NCBI RefSeq assembly: GCF_003473485.1
Contig: NC_053042.1
Location: forward strand, 11,428,501 to 11,492,500
Reading direction: 5' to 3'
Length of the DNA: 64,000 bases
Origin: Medicago truncatula
Taxonomy: Eukaryota; Streptophyta; Magnoliopsida; Fabales; Fabaceae
Every line of letters begins with the position of its first letter. The stretch's first letter is position 1. The position numbers and the translations under genes were made by a program. The notes beneath the pieces were generated by a model that was not told the DNA's origin, did not search any database, and saw nothing but the letters and a program-made list of their open reading frames with translations. Below, in pieces: positions 12,093-23,537 of this stretch.

Positions 12093-14273
12093 GGGGCACT
12101 GGCGTTGCTGCATTTTTGTTGTTATTAAGTTTTCTGGTTTGATACCTGGGGGGGTTCCGGTTTGCATGTAGTTTTTTGCTGTTCAGGCGCGGTTTTTTGG
12201 AGCATGGGAACTGTGTTTTTGCTGTTAAAACCACTTAGTAGTGTTATTTTGGATCCTGTTAGTGTGCTGTCTTAGGATTGTGCAGCCACACCTCTGCTAA
12301 GTTGTTATAGCAGCAACTTTAGTTCCCCATGTTGGGTATTTTTTGGGGTTTGTCCCATTTTTTTCCTGCTGAATTATAGCAGCACTTTTATAGCAGCTTC
12401 TGCCATACATTGACTTTGTATTTTGAATGGAATATACAATATTTTGCTAGCTTAATTGTGTTATAGCAGCCTCTGTCATTTGTTCGTTTCTATTTATGCT
12501 AGCATAATTTTAGAGTGTGTAACAAATCTTAATTGTGTTATAGCAGCCTCTGTCATTTGTTCGTTTCTATTTTGCTAGCATAATTTTAGAGTGTGTAACA
12601 AATCTTGATTCTTTTGTTTTTGGATTGTGTGTTAACTCTACTGGATTGTAGCCTGTTGAACTTGACTGTCTGCCTATAGGAGTTTGAGCTTTTACTGAAT
12701 CTGGTGTTTTTTTTGGGTGTTCTATGCATACTTCAATGCTGGTTCAAGGTAATTTTCTGTATATATCGGATCAAGTTTGAGGTAATTCTCTACGTAGTTC
12801 AAAGCTGGTTTTCCGCCTGTGGACTGTTGTGGTGCTGCAGCTACGTTGTGGCATTTCTTCCACCCCTAGGTTCTGATTAGTATCATTGTGTTCCAGCTGC
12901 AACATATTGGTTTTGTTTTCTTCTCTTTGCTTTGGTCTTCAAGTGTTTGGTTTATTTTACAGATTTTTATTGTCTGTTTTAGCTGGATGTATTGGTCTCT
13001 TTTGATATAGAAAAGGTTTAGTTTTATTCATTTTTAGCATTCATCATAATGTAACTTATAGAATAGAATTAAAACTATAACGAGATACTTTTGTAGATCT
13101 TTTGGCTATGTTAGATACATTAGAGAGCAATACCTATTTTATTTTTCTTCCATACTTTTTTCCTCATCTCTCTCTCTTTCATTTTTAATCCTTATGACAT
13201 ATTAATTACTACTATTGTTTCCTTATGTTTGTCTTTCTAAACTTATTTCCTTTTTTTTTTCTTCACAGATTTCACTTCTATGGATCTCTTTATATCTCTA
13301 TATTTTGCTCTTGATATAAAGGGTATCAGGACAAATTAGTTTGTAATTACTGTATGTATTAGACACATGGTTTTGTTACAATGAATAGGGAATGAAAATT
13401 GGACATAAAGAATTGTGAAGTGTTGATGTGTCATTGAATTCTGATGTATTTTCATATGATAATTAGTAACTATTCTTATATTAGACAAACATAATATAGG
13501 TAAAGATGATAAAACGTTGGATTTGGATTTTATGTAACCTCAAGAAATTATCAAGTGCTTCTAGCAAGTGTTAATATCTTACCGGTGGCATAAAAAAGAA
13601 AAAAATTACCGGTGGCATAAACTTTAAATGAACATTATGTATCCAATTTCCATAAAAAATTTGTAGTTAAGGTGTCTAAAGTCAGGATCATTCTCAGACA
13701 AAGTTCTTCCAACAAAACATTTTTTTGTCATTATATCACAAACTGCTATTTTTAATTTTGATAACCGGTGAAGATGATGAACATACTAATATAACTTCAA
13801 ATGTGTTCTATAAAAAAGCTTTTCATAATTTATTACTAAGTACTTTAATGTATTATCAATTGTATTATACGGCTTATTTAACCTCAAATCTTATATACTT
13901 AATTAACCCTCTTTTCACTATTTTTGTCACAATTCAAAAAATCACAAATCAACCCACCTCTCAAGAGACAATTGAAAGGATATTTGTTGTTATTAGTCTA
14001 CTGATCTTTACAATAACAACCCTCAATGAATCCCTTAATGAATCTCAAAATTAATTCCAAATCAAATTCATCAATAATTCCAAATCAAATTCATCAAATT
14101 TGAAAAAGAGTGTTGCAGAAGAGAAAGTGAAGAGGAACGGTGGCCGTTGGCGGAGAGGACGGCGGTGGCGGAGGGAAGCGTCGGCGGTGGGGGAGAAAAG
14201 TTGATGGTGGGTGGGTGGGTGGTGGGTTCGTCGTACTGGAGAAGAGAAGAGGAGAAGAGAAGAGGAATGTGTT
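12093..14273. other. Noncoding 3' part of the MULE
   Basis: Holds repeated TTATAGCAGC words and a 77-bp tandem duplication (12451-12603). The 109-codon frame at 13725-14054 is low-complexity and not supported as a gene. No captured host gene was recognised. Confidence 0.6.
12451..12603. repeat. 77-bp tandem duplication
   Basis: Two nearly identical copies starting CTTAATTGTGTTATAGCAGC at 12451 and 12528. The second lacks two bases around TATTTATGC/TATTTTGC. Confidence 0.9.
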
Positions 14274-14422
14274 TTTGATTTTTCACTCTTCTCTCAGTCA
14301 CGTGTTCTCTCTTATTCTCCTTTAATTGAATTTTTTTTTTTTAAAAGGGTGTGCCATGTGGCACACCCTGATTGGACAATGTTATATAACTTAAAATACC
14401 CAATGTTACACAAGTGGAACCC
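14274..14422 (-). repeat. Right terminal inverted repeat of the MULE
   Basis: Inverted copy of the left end. The palindrome at 14347-14368 differs from the left copy at its centre (CATGTG instead of CACGTG), a C-to-T change at a CpG, as expected from deamination of methylated cytosine. Confidence 0.9.
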
Positions 14423-14431
14423 TTATTTGTG

Positions 14432-15545
14432 ACCATTTTCCTTTGATTGTTTGTTCTCTAAAAAGGGTTCAGAGTCTAAACACAAGGAATTTTGATTGTG
14501 TCTATTATATATGACGAAGTATTTGACAATGTAAATTTCCCTTATATAGTATTTTGTCAAAATCCATAAGTGTAGAATTTCTTTTCCCATTATCTTTTTG
14601 TATATATTATTGCTTCACATGGTACCTAACACTAATTAAAAAATCAAATGCAAAACCGTCCAAATTTTGGACTAGACTTGCGTATAGAAAATATGACTTC
14701 TTTAATTCAAACTTCGTCTTTGAGCTCCACTGGCCACCTAGCTAATGGCATTAAGGATGCCTAGAACTTCTTTGTCTCTCTAGTCTCATAATTATGCAAC
14801 AACATTTTTTCTTTCAATACAGCTCTTTTCATCCATCAGAACTCAGTGTGCAATAACATGAAATTATAAAATTCAGAAAAAACATGATCTGAGGAACACA
14901 GGAAACGCCGAATCAGAGTTCTATTTTCCCATGAACAAAGCATACATTTCAGCTGCAACTAAGAAACATCAAAATGAAGAAAACTATAGAAGAAACGTTA
15001 AAGCGTTTTATGAGCATATAATTAAGCCTTTCTTGCCAATAACCAATATAATTAATTTAATTTTCTTCACACCATATAGAACACTCTTGATGGTTAGTAT
15101 AATCTCAGACCACAAAAACATAGGTACTCAATAGAATCTCTCTATACACAACAACGCACAAATATTTATAATGTATAATTTAGCTCTTGTACATATATGA
15201 AACAAATCTCAAATATCTAGTCATGTATCAAGACACCTCAATCTCAAATTGAAGATGTGTGTAATATCTTATACGTGCTGATATCTAACACCCAGCATAT
15301 TAACATACACAATCATATTCAATTACTTTTATTTTTTGAAATCATGTGTCATTATAGCATGTGTCAATTTGTATATTTATTTCATAACTTCCACTCATTA
15401 AAAGATTCCAACATAACACCTTGAATCAATGCAAACCTAACATCAATCAAATTACAAACACTACTACTCATCTTTATTTCAACTTTTTTTTGGTAGAATA
15501 TTTCAACTTATTATGCAGAATAGTAATGAAACACTAGTATCACAA
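14432..15545. other. Intergenic region
   Basis: AT-rich; includes the 3' flank of the minus-strand gene ending at 15546. Two plus-strand frames of 63 and 67 codons (14554, 14931) show no family resemblance. Confidence 0.5.
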
Positions 15546-17498
15546 TCAAATGTCACATGTAATCCATAGTGGTTCTTGAAATGCACCTTTCAACTTATCC
15601 CAATCACCATTATCTCCATCCTCATCACCATCATTACACAACAACAATTCCCCGTGATGCCACGTAGGCGTTCCATTCTCATACGCATTACATGTCAGCC
15701 TCCTCAACCCACTCCCGTCCAACTTCACCACAAACAAATCCCCATATGGCTGAAACTGATTCGGCAACCCCACCGGCTCTGCTGACACACCACCCAAATT
15801 GGCCGTAAACAACAACCACTCACCGTCGCCACTAAAACAAACATGATTCAACCTCTCCCTCTCACCATCCACACCTTTTCCAATCTCAACTCTCCTCACA
15901 CCACTCCCATCAACATTCACCACATAAATCCCAAAAACTTCACTATTTTTAGCATCATGCCTATTCGATGAAAACGCTATCAAATCACCTTTTGGTGACC
16001 AGCACGGCATTGTATCAATCCATTCACCTTCTGTTAACCTCCTCAAACCCCCATCTACCTCCTCTCCATTAACTGCATCAACTATATATAAATTTTTAAA
16101 CCCGGTCCTACCAGACCGGAACACTATAAATTTTCCATCAGGTGAACACGATGGAAACGCATTGTTTCCACTATCATATTTTGTAAGAATCTTTAACGTA
16201 AACGGAATCTCTTCACGATCTTTACTGAGATGATCCGGTTCAAACTCGATCCTTGCAATTTGAACCGTTTTGGTAACAGACTCGAAAATTGGACCGATTG
16301 AAGTGTAAATAACATTCTTCTCTGTTGGACTCCAGGAGTTTCCAAAACATGTTCTTCCTTTCAATAAACTCCACCGTTTTGAACCGTTGGATCTTATGAT
16401 CTTAACGCCACCGTTAAGATTGCCGTCGAGTTCATGATTAAACGCGATGAAATCACCGTCCGGTGAGAAACTCGGAAACGAACCGTTCAATCTTAGCAAG
16501 CGTATGTCATCAACCGGAGATTTCACCTGGTCGAGATGTGGATAGGTTGACTCACCCTGAACTGACTCGCCTCTGAACCGGTGGTAACCAATGTAACAAG
16601 AATCAGGTGAAACAAATGGATTATAGTGATGAAAATCAGGATTTACTGAATATGTTATTTTCTGAAACGTTTTCGTTTCGAGATCGAATATTTCGATATG
16701 GCGGTAATCACTTTCTTTCCGACGAGTTGCGACGGCGATGCGGTTGCTATTTTGAATTGCGGCGGGAGTGAAACAGTGTAATCCCGGTGGAGTGATACGA
16801 ATAGGTGAGGATTGAATTCCGGTAAGATTAGAATCCTTTAAATCGGCTCGGAAAATGCTCCACCAACCGTCATCGGCGATTCTGTGGAAGAACACCGTTG
16901 AATCTCCCAACCACGTCGGCCAGCCACCGCGTTCAGCAACCACAACACGATTCTCCGGCACAGACTCTTCAAACACAACGATATCCGTTTTGAGTTCACG
17001 AAAATCGCCATCCCAGTTTCGAGAACCGTAGGAAGCAACAGCGATTAAGTTTCCGGTTAGAGAAACAGCAGGACTATAATCAACAACACCGTGAGGTGTC
17101 AGCCTAGTTAAAGTTCCGGTGCCATCGACGGCGGTGGAGTAAACAGCAGAAGCGCTTTTGAAAAGCGCGTTTGGTTGATCGTGCGTTGAAGAGAAATAGA
17201 TTTTACTGTTTTTAATTATTGGACAGTCTTGAAAGAGTGTGTTGTTTGGAAGAGAAGGTAGAAGAAGTTCAGGTTTATTTTCGGACCGGGTTAAGTAAAA
17301 CCGGGGTGAACCGGTTCGTTCTGAGACGAATACGATGGTTTGATGATCATTGGTGAATTGTGCATTGAAGTTAACTGAGATGCCGTCGGTGAGACGGTGG
17401 TCGTTGTGGTTGTTGTTGAGGTGTGTGTAGAAAACATCGAAACCGTATTGGGTTCTTCCTACGGTGTTGAAAACGATGGTTCCTGATGGTGGATTCAT
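15546..17498 (-). CDS. TolB/DPP6-N-like beta-propeller protein
   Basis: A 650-residue, intronless protein beginning MNPPSGTIVFNTVGRTQYGF. It is built from repeated WD40/TolB-like blades: SPAVSLTGNLIAVAS, VSPDSCYIGYHR, FSPDGDFIAFNHE, CSPDGKFIVFRSGRTG, WSPKGDLIAFSSNRHD and FSGDGEWLLFTANL. This is the pattern of the plant family annotated as DPP6 N-terminal domain-like proteins. No peptidase domain follows the propeller, so enzymatic activity is not expected; a binding or scaffold role is inference. There is no clear signal peptide at this start. The ATG at 17498 is the first in the frame. The frame is open and well conserved in motif spacing, so the gene looks intact. Confidence 0.88.
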   Translation of the reverse strand: MNPPSGTIVFNTVGRTQYGFDVFYTHLNNNHNDHRLTDGISVNFNAQFTNDHQTIVFVSERTGSPRFYLTRSENKPELLLPSLPNNTLFQDCPIIKNSKIYFSSTHDQPNALFKSASAVYSTAVDGTGTLTRLTPHGVVDYSPAVSLTGNLIAVASYGSRNWDGDFRELKTDIVVFEESVPENRVVVAERGGWPTWLGDSTVFFHRIADDGWWSIFRADLKDSNLTGIQSSPIRITPPGLHCFTPAAIQNSNRIAVATRRKESDYRHIEIFDLETKTFQKITYSVNPDFHHYNPFVSPDSCYIGYHRFRGESVQGESTYPHLDQVKSPVDDIRLLRLNGSFPSFSPDGDFIAFNHELDGNLNGGVKIIRSNGSKRWSLLKGRTCFGNSWSPTEKNVIYTSIGPIFESVTKTVQIARIEFEPDHLSKDREEIPFTLKILTKYDSGNNAFPSCSPDGKFIVFRSGRTGFKNLYIVDAVNGEEVDGGLRRLTEGEWIDTMPCWSPKGDLIAFSSNRHDAKNSEVFGIYVVNVDGSGVRRVEIGKGVDGERERLNHVCFSGDGEWLLFTANLGGVSAEPVGLPNQFQPYGDLFVVKLDGSGLRRLTCNAYENGTPTWHHGELLLCNDGDEDGDNGDWDKLKGAFQEPLWITCDI

Positions 17499-17979
17499 TG
17501 TAGTATTGTAGTCGAGTGATAGTGAAAGTGGAGTGTTTGGTAAATGGATAAGGATTTGGTGATGAGAATGTGGCAGATCGTAAGTGTATAAAAAGGAGAA
17601 AAATGATTCTCTAATTTTTAGTTTTCACATTAGAAATGAAAAAGTGTGTATATTAGATATGATACAAATATGCATTTGTGACTTTGTGATACTAAATATG
17701 TATTAATGATATTATGGTACCAAATTATCCCATGATTTTTTTAGATTTTGTAAAATTAAGTTGGTTTACAATTACTTTTTCAATCACGTCGTCAATCTAA
17801 TCATACAATAGAATAGATGTTTGAATTGACTTGAATATGATGTGTTAGTGTGAGTTTTACCGAAGTTATACTTTTGAAAAATGTTACATAGAGATCCTTT
17901 ATTCTGATATACCCTTCTACACCTCATGCATTAAGAAGTATATTAGCACCTAAGAGGTTGTTTATGTATCATAACTCTA
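17499..17979. other. Upstream region of the beta-propeller gene
   Basis: Presumed promoter and leader of the minus-strand gene. No specific element could be assigned. Confidence 0.4.
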
Positions 17980-17981
17980 TA

Positions 17982-18083
17982 CTCCCTCCGGTCTCAAATG
18001 TAAGAAATTTTTCACACCACATACAATATTTATTGAATGAACCTAAAAAGTAAAAAATTTCTTACATTTGAGATTGGAGAGAG
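17982..18083. mobile_element. Stowaway-like MITE (Tc1/mariner type)
   Basis: Ends CTCCCTCCGGTCTCAAATGT and its inverted counterpart (ACATTTGAGATTGGAGAGAG), flanked by TA on both sides; 102 bp. Confidence 0.85.
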
Positions 18084-18085
18084 TA

Positions 18086-19719
18086 CTTTTTATCTGGAAG
18101 ATTCATCTTTTACAGTTTTTCTATTCAAATTCACTAAATCTAAATTTATTAAAGGCATCTCACTAATTTTCAAACAATGGAGGATCAAATTTTAGTCTAT
18201 AGTGTGTGAACATTAAAGAATCCATTTCTGTGAGAATGTGATACTATTGTTTTCTGCGTATGGCGTGACGTTGAGGTATCAAGATTTATCTTCTCGTGAT
18301 CTAGTTGTCTTGTTTGACACGTACTGTGCCACAACACAAGTCAAGGAAAAGGCAACTAGGCAACTATTTTTGTATGCATGTGCAAAATTGAATATTATCT
18401 TGCTAATTTTAGTTCTTAAAAAAGTATATTTTACACAAACAAATCGGTAAACATTGTTTATAAGAGTTCTAATACATAAGTTAAATTCAGTCTTAGGCAT
18501 GCTCATGCATCAACATTAAAAACTTTTCGAAAGAATTTGTCGTCCAATTATGTCATAAGGATTAATTTATGCAGTTATAAGTGTGGAAGATATCCGATAT
18601 ACATAAAAATAAAATATAAGCTAAATTGAGAGATGGAATCAAACTCTGTATAGTTGTAAGCTACATCGGCTCCGAGAGCAAAAATTTCTTACCCAAATGA
18701 GCTAAAAAATGGAAGAAAAAAAAAAGAACTTAGAGAGCATTGTGCAAGGTAATTATAATGTTTGTCTTGTTTCAGGATATATTTGGTCCTGAATTAATAC
18801 TCCGTCTATTCCAAATGAGCTAAAAAATGGAAAAGTTGGAATATATTGCCACCTGTTTCAAATGATACATAACAATTGTTTCATTAGAGCAACTGAAACT
18901 CATGAATCGATAATATATAAGTGTAAGCTCATTTTGCAAATTTCAAAACGAGGAACTAAAATAAGTATAACAGGAATAATAGATTTATGGGTTTGCTAAT
19001 TTGTCTTGAGAATATTGTTTAAGAATTTCAGTTAAAAAATTTATTTATTAATGAAGTTTATTACTATTTCAATTTTAATTCATTGAATGCCCAATATTTC
19101 CTTTAATAACTCTTAACTAGTTGCTCAAAAAAAAAAAAAAACTCTTAACTAGTGCCGGAAAATTTCCCAAAACAAAAAAACATGTGTTATAAAGTAAACA
19201 TAAAGAACAAGATAAAAGAAGAAATGACGAAAGCTTTGTGTTATTCTCTTCACAAATGTGTATTTTACATTGCATATAGATCCTATTTATAAGACATAAA
19301 TATTGTAAGTTACAAGTAAATGAAGAGTCATAGGACTAAATATAAATTGTAATGATTAAAGTCATCCATAAGAGTTAGGGAATATAGAAAGCTTAGGAAC
19401 AATGGACATCCGTATCATGCTAATATCATTTATTCATAACAACGTGAATTTTAAAAAATATTTATGCATTAAAATATCACGTGAGTCATCGTTAAAATTT
19501 AATCTATCTTGGTGGCTGCACACGCACTTATAGGAGTTTTTGATTTGAAGACGATCTTTGTCGGGAGGAATGTTCATGGATGTGTCATCTTTGATTACTT
19601 TATTCTTTTTCCATTGGAAGATAATGAATGTGGGCTCATATCAGTTATTTATTGTATCAATGACCAATAATAAGTCAAAAATAATTATGTACACTCCGAT
19701 CATTATTATAAATAAAAAA
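18086..19719. other. Intergenic region
   Basis: AT-rich. A degenerate MITE end (ATACTCCGTCTATTCCAAATG) lies near 18798. No gene is supported; frames at 18238 and 19558 are chance-like. Confidence 0.45.
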
Positions 19720-19721
19720 TA

Positions 19722-20001
19722 CTCCCTCCGTTTCATAATAATTGAGCTATTTTCAATAAAAAAAAAGTGCCTTAAAATAACTGAATCATTTCACTTTTCA
19801 ATACATCATTAACTACTTTTTTCCCTTTATAACTATAATTAATACTACATTCATCACTCTCAATTCAATATATTCCACTTTGCAAGAATACACCAATATT
19901 TAACAATTACATAAAACCATTATTCTCTCTCATTCATTTATACATTTTTCTTAATATGTGTGATTTGAGTAAATGAGTCATTTAATTCGGAACGAAATGA
20001 G
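19722..20001. mobile_element. Stowaway-like MITE
   Basis: Left end CTCCCTCCGTTTCATAATAA, inverted right end near 19985-20001 (CGGAACGAAATGAG), TA on both sides. About 280 bp with diverged arms. Confidence 0.7.
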
Positions 20002-20003
20002 TA

Positions 20004-20127
20004 ACATTTTAAATTCATTCATTAAATTGTTTAAAAAAAAGTTCATGCATTAAATGATATTAAATGATGTATGTAGTCTATAATAAAGACCATATACATC
20101 ATTAATTGAATGAATTTAAAATGTTAA
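20004..20127. repeat. Small fold-back sequence
   Basis: AACATTTTAAATTCATTCAT near 20004 is inverted at about 20105-20125 (ATGAATTTAAAATGTT with one extra base), next to the MITE at 19722. Possibly a second small MITE. Confidence 0.5.
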
Positions 20128-23100
20128 TTTTTATTTATATTAGTGATCGGAGATTGTATTCTTTTCCACATAAAATATTGCATCCATTTCAAAATACATG
20201 TCGCAGTCAACCACTTGTTTACCGATGTGTTTGGTAAACAATAAGACTAGTTTGAATTATTACACGCTGGATCCTCTATGTAGCGGTTTTCCTATGGGAT
20301 CGAGCCGAGATTGGTCGGAATTGACTACCTAGGATTTAATTAGTGTTTGGAAAATACTTGTTAGATAATGAATGAATATAGAATAAATTCATATGTGGAT
20401 GCTAATTGTTAGGAATATGGTTAGGTTTACAGTCACAACCCAGTGTCAGATCTTACTGCTATTGAATAGGTTAACTCAGGGAGGAGTTAAAATTAAAAAT
20501 TAATCCGTACAATCGGTCTCTCATCGTTTGTCAAAAATGAAAAATGTTAGATGAGCAACAAATGAAGATATAGTAGAAAGTATTAAAGTATATAATCTTA
20601 AAAAAAAATATATATATATACATTATGGTGAAATATAATAAAGGCAGAAGCATTTGAGATAAATAATTATTTAAACAAGGTTAGCAAACACCACCAAATA
20701 AGATAGCTCTAAACAAGGATTAATTCTTGTTGAAAAGTTGCATTCTTAAACAAGAATATAGGAAATTATTCATGAATATCATTGTAAGAAGCTGAAACAA
20801 ATTCAACATAGATTAACCATGGACATGAGTAAAGTAAGATATAAAATGTTGATACTGATTAACATAAGCATTATTATATTAATTTAACAAAGAAAGTGAA
20901 GAATATTATATAACGATCAGAATATTAGTTACTTATGTTAGTGAATAACAAAATATTAGACTCAAATATCAGACTTTTGATTATGAATGTAATTAGAGTG
21001 ACCCTCACAGTGAGAGTATTATTCAGCAATAAGAGCATTTTCTATACTCTGTATAGGTTAGACATCATATGAAAAAGAGCACAATATCAAGGAATGACAT
21101 GTAAAAAGCAGTGGAAACCATTTCAGAAGTCTAATATGAATTAGAAAATCAGAACATGTTCCAAAAGTAAGAACAAAAGCATAAAAAGTACCTTTTCTAT
21201 TTAAATTATTTTTCAAATTTTCATCCAAAATCCACATCAAAAATACATTATCATGTGAAAATTGTGTAGAAGAAAACAAGAGTTTACTTGCATAAGACTC
21301 ACTGAATGAATAAAAAAAAGGACAAAACACTTCCTGTGTCATCGGAAAAAGACTGAGATAAAGCAAAAATTCCGATTGAGGGTTATTTGAAGAAACTATC
21401 GTCTTGAAGCCTTCTTTCATCACCTGCATAATATTGCTTCCAATCTCCACTGAAGATGAGTTAAAAGAATCCTAGTGTCATCATTAAGGAACCAAAGAAG
21501 AGATTCTTAAACCTAGGAAGAAAATGGTCGATAGACCAAAGAATAATCTTATCGTTCGTTCCTGCATATATTCCAGTTCAATAACATTACAATGTAAATC
21601 AACCAAAGCCAAAATCTACTACCTCGTAATTTGGCACCGTCAAAATTATTAAGACAATAACCATAACCAGAGAGAGCCCCACATCAGTTTATCCATGCAT
21701 TTGCTTGTAAATAAAAATCATTCTATCCATTGTTTTGTTTCAAGAATAAACCAATAATTTGGTCCTAAATTCGTAATGTCAAGTAAATCAATTTATTAAT
21801 GATTCTTGTTATGGATTGTTCACTGTATTACATGTAAAGAAGAAAAAAAATGGCATAAAAAAAAACAATTTTGTATTGTTTGACCTCCCAATAAACCATC
21901 CTATCTTGCAGAACCAAAATTCCATATTTCCATGATTGTGTAGCTGTAGTAGACAGACAATACTCACACCTTATGTTATTACTAAAAGCATGAAGAAACT
22001 CTAAAAAAAAGCATGAAGAAACCACCAAAACAATGTTATGATCACTTATTAAATGTGCAAATTATGGATTCAATAATTGAAATAGGAAGTATTATATGTT
22101 GGAGAAATAGCCTTGAATGTAGTTTTGCTTCCGAAAATGAACTTCAGGGCCTTGTATGATCCACAAGACTAAATATCAGGAACGAGAACATATGTGTCTC
22201 ATCAAGAGTCGTGATTACTCCAACATTGTCAAATTCTGCACAGTAATTTGGAGTAAAAAGATACTCACATGTTGTCTACTAACAAAAACTACATATCTAT
22301 AGAACAAATTCAAATGATTTATTACCTAAGAATGGAAAGAGTAAAGAGAAATTGAAGGAAAAATAAGATTAAGACCTTCCTGCCTTTATCTCTTGATTCC
22401 ACTGCAAGATCATATCTATACCTCTGATTCATGAGAGAAATGTCCTTTACCTTAGGTTAATCATTGATTCTCTTAGATTGCATATCGTGAAGGTTTGAGG
22501 AATCATAGCCATTTAAATACAAAGAGCAACTCAAATAGAAAACACAATAAACCATGAGAGTATTTAGTAAGCATCTTTACCTAGAAAATAAGCAATCACT
22601 AAGTGCTTTCTCCTGCATTATAAGCCATTCCTGAAAATTCCTAATCAAGAATAAAATTACACATGAAGACCAAAATAACAACGCATCTTAACAATCTCAA
22701 AATCAGAAAAAATTGCATCATATGAAAATGGATTTGCAGTAAATTTAGCCGTTGAATTCAACTTTACTTGATGAGTAAATTCTTGGCCATGGAATATCTT
22801 CAAAATATAACAAAAATCAATGTTAAAATGAAAATTAACACTGATGCTACAACTCAAAATCAATAACCATAGCATACATAAATTTTGTAACGAATTAAAG
22901 CAAGAATGAGAGTAAAATTATGAGAATGCTCTTCACTGCTTCTGAGTTCACTCCGGATATATGAAAATTGAAAACAGTAAGCACATGTCCATTGAAGGTT
23001 TGAGATATCCATCACAAAAATAACTAGATTAGAGCATAGATATAAGAGGTGAACATTACATCAATTAACAAAGAAAAACGTAGGGTTTCGATCATAGTGA

Positions 23101-23474
23101 TGAATGCGGGAAACTTGGCATAACTGCAATGAATGAAGCCTAAGATGAGGTCTACATGATGATCTTGATGTAGAAAATTCACAGTGAAAGATAAAGAAAC
23201 TTCCATTGGAACACGTGAGAGAAAAAGTTGATCGATTTTCTTTGGTGAAAAACGTGGGAGAGAAAGTTCCAAGCGTCTAATATAAAAAATTAACAGTACT
23301 ACTAAACTAGTAAAAACCGATAACATATTTTCATAAATGTTAAAAAAAAAAAGTGTTACTTAATATGAATCAGTAAAATATATATGGCTGTTATCGGAAT
23401 AATGTTACGAAATAGTAGTAGTGTTGCATCCTTGAAATGCTTAATATTACACGACCAAGGAATCAGGATTTCTT
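20128..23474. other. Long region without an assignable gene
   Basis: Minus-strand frames at 21058-21450 (130 codons) and 23024-23326 (100 codons) have no family I recognise and no clean exon chain joins them. The 23024-23326 region, read on the minus strand, resembles a transcript leader, so a decayed gene or noncoding RNA is possible. Nothing can be called. Confidence 0.35.
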
Positions 23475-23537
23475 CTATTTTGGGGTATCCGAGCTTGACT
23501 GTCCAGCTTTCCTCTTGATTCCTAGAAAGTGCTCAAC
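23475..23537 (-). pseudogene. Out-of-frame C-terminal tail of the SART-1 gene
   Basis: Read in the next frame, 20 codons encode VEHFLGIKRKAGQSSSDTPK followed by TAG. This matches the family's usual C-terminal tail. It overlaps the present stop (TGA at 23535-23533), so a small deletion just before it has shifted the frame. A loss of 11 bases between two GGT triplets fits best (inference). Confidence 0.7.

Larger units (their letters stand above)
8972..14422 (+). mobile_element. Mutator-like element (MULE) carrying a FAR1-type transposase
   Basis: A 5,451-bp element bounded by an exact 9-bp target duplication, TTATTTGTG (8963-8971 and 14423-14431). The termini are inverted repeats starting GGG(C/T)TCCACTTGTGTAACAT and extending about 150 bp. 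Nine-bp duplications and long terminal repeats define the Mutator superfamily. The transposase gene (9688-12092) has the FAR1 DNA-binding, MULE transposase and SWIM domains in order. Downstream, 12093-14275 is noncoding. The intact duplication and close repeat identity suggest a fairly recent insertion. The single frameshift in the gene means this copy is probably not autonomous now. Confidence 0.93.

Noticed and set aside
12031..12234. 67-codon minus-strand frame over the last transposase exon
   Set aside because: Overlaps the exon and its 3' region on the opposite strand; no domain.
13725..14054. 109-codon plus-strand frame inside the MULE
   Set aside because: AT-driven, low-complexity Ile/Leu/Thr composition with no domain and no splice context; probably chance.
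14071..14325. Overlapping frames near the MULE right end (76 and 61 codons)
   Set aside because: They come from GGTGG/GAAGAG-rich sequence at the inner edge of the terminal repeat; both strands are open by composition.
21058..21450. 130-codon minus-strand frame
   Set aside because: No recognisable domain and no supporting exon chain; kept only as part of an unassigned region.
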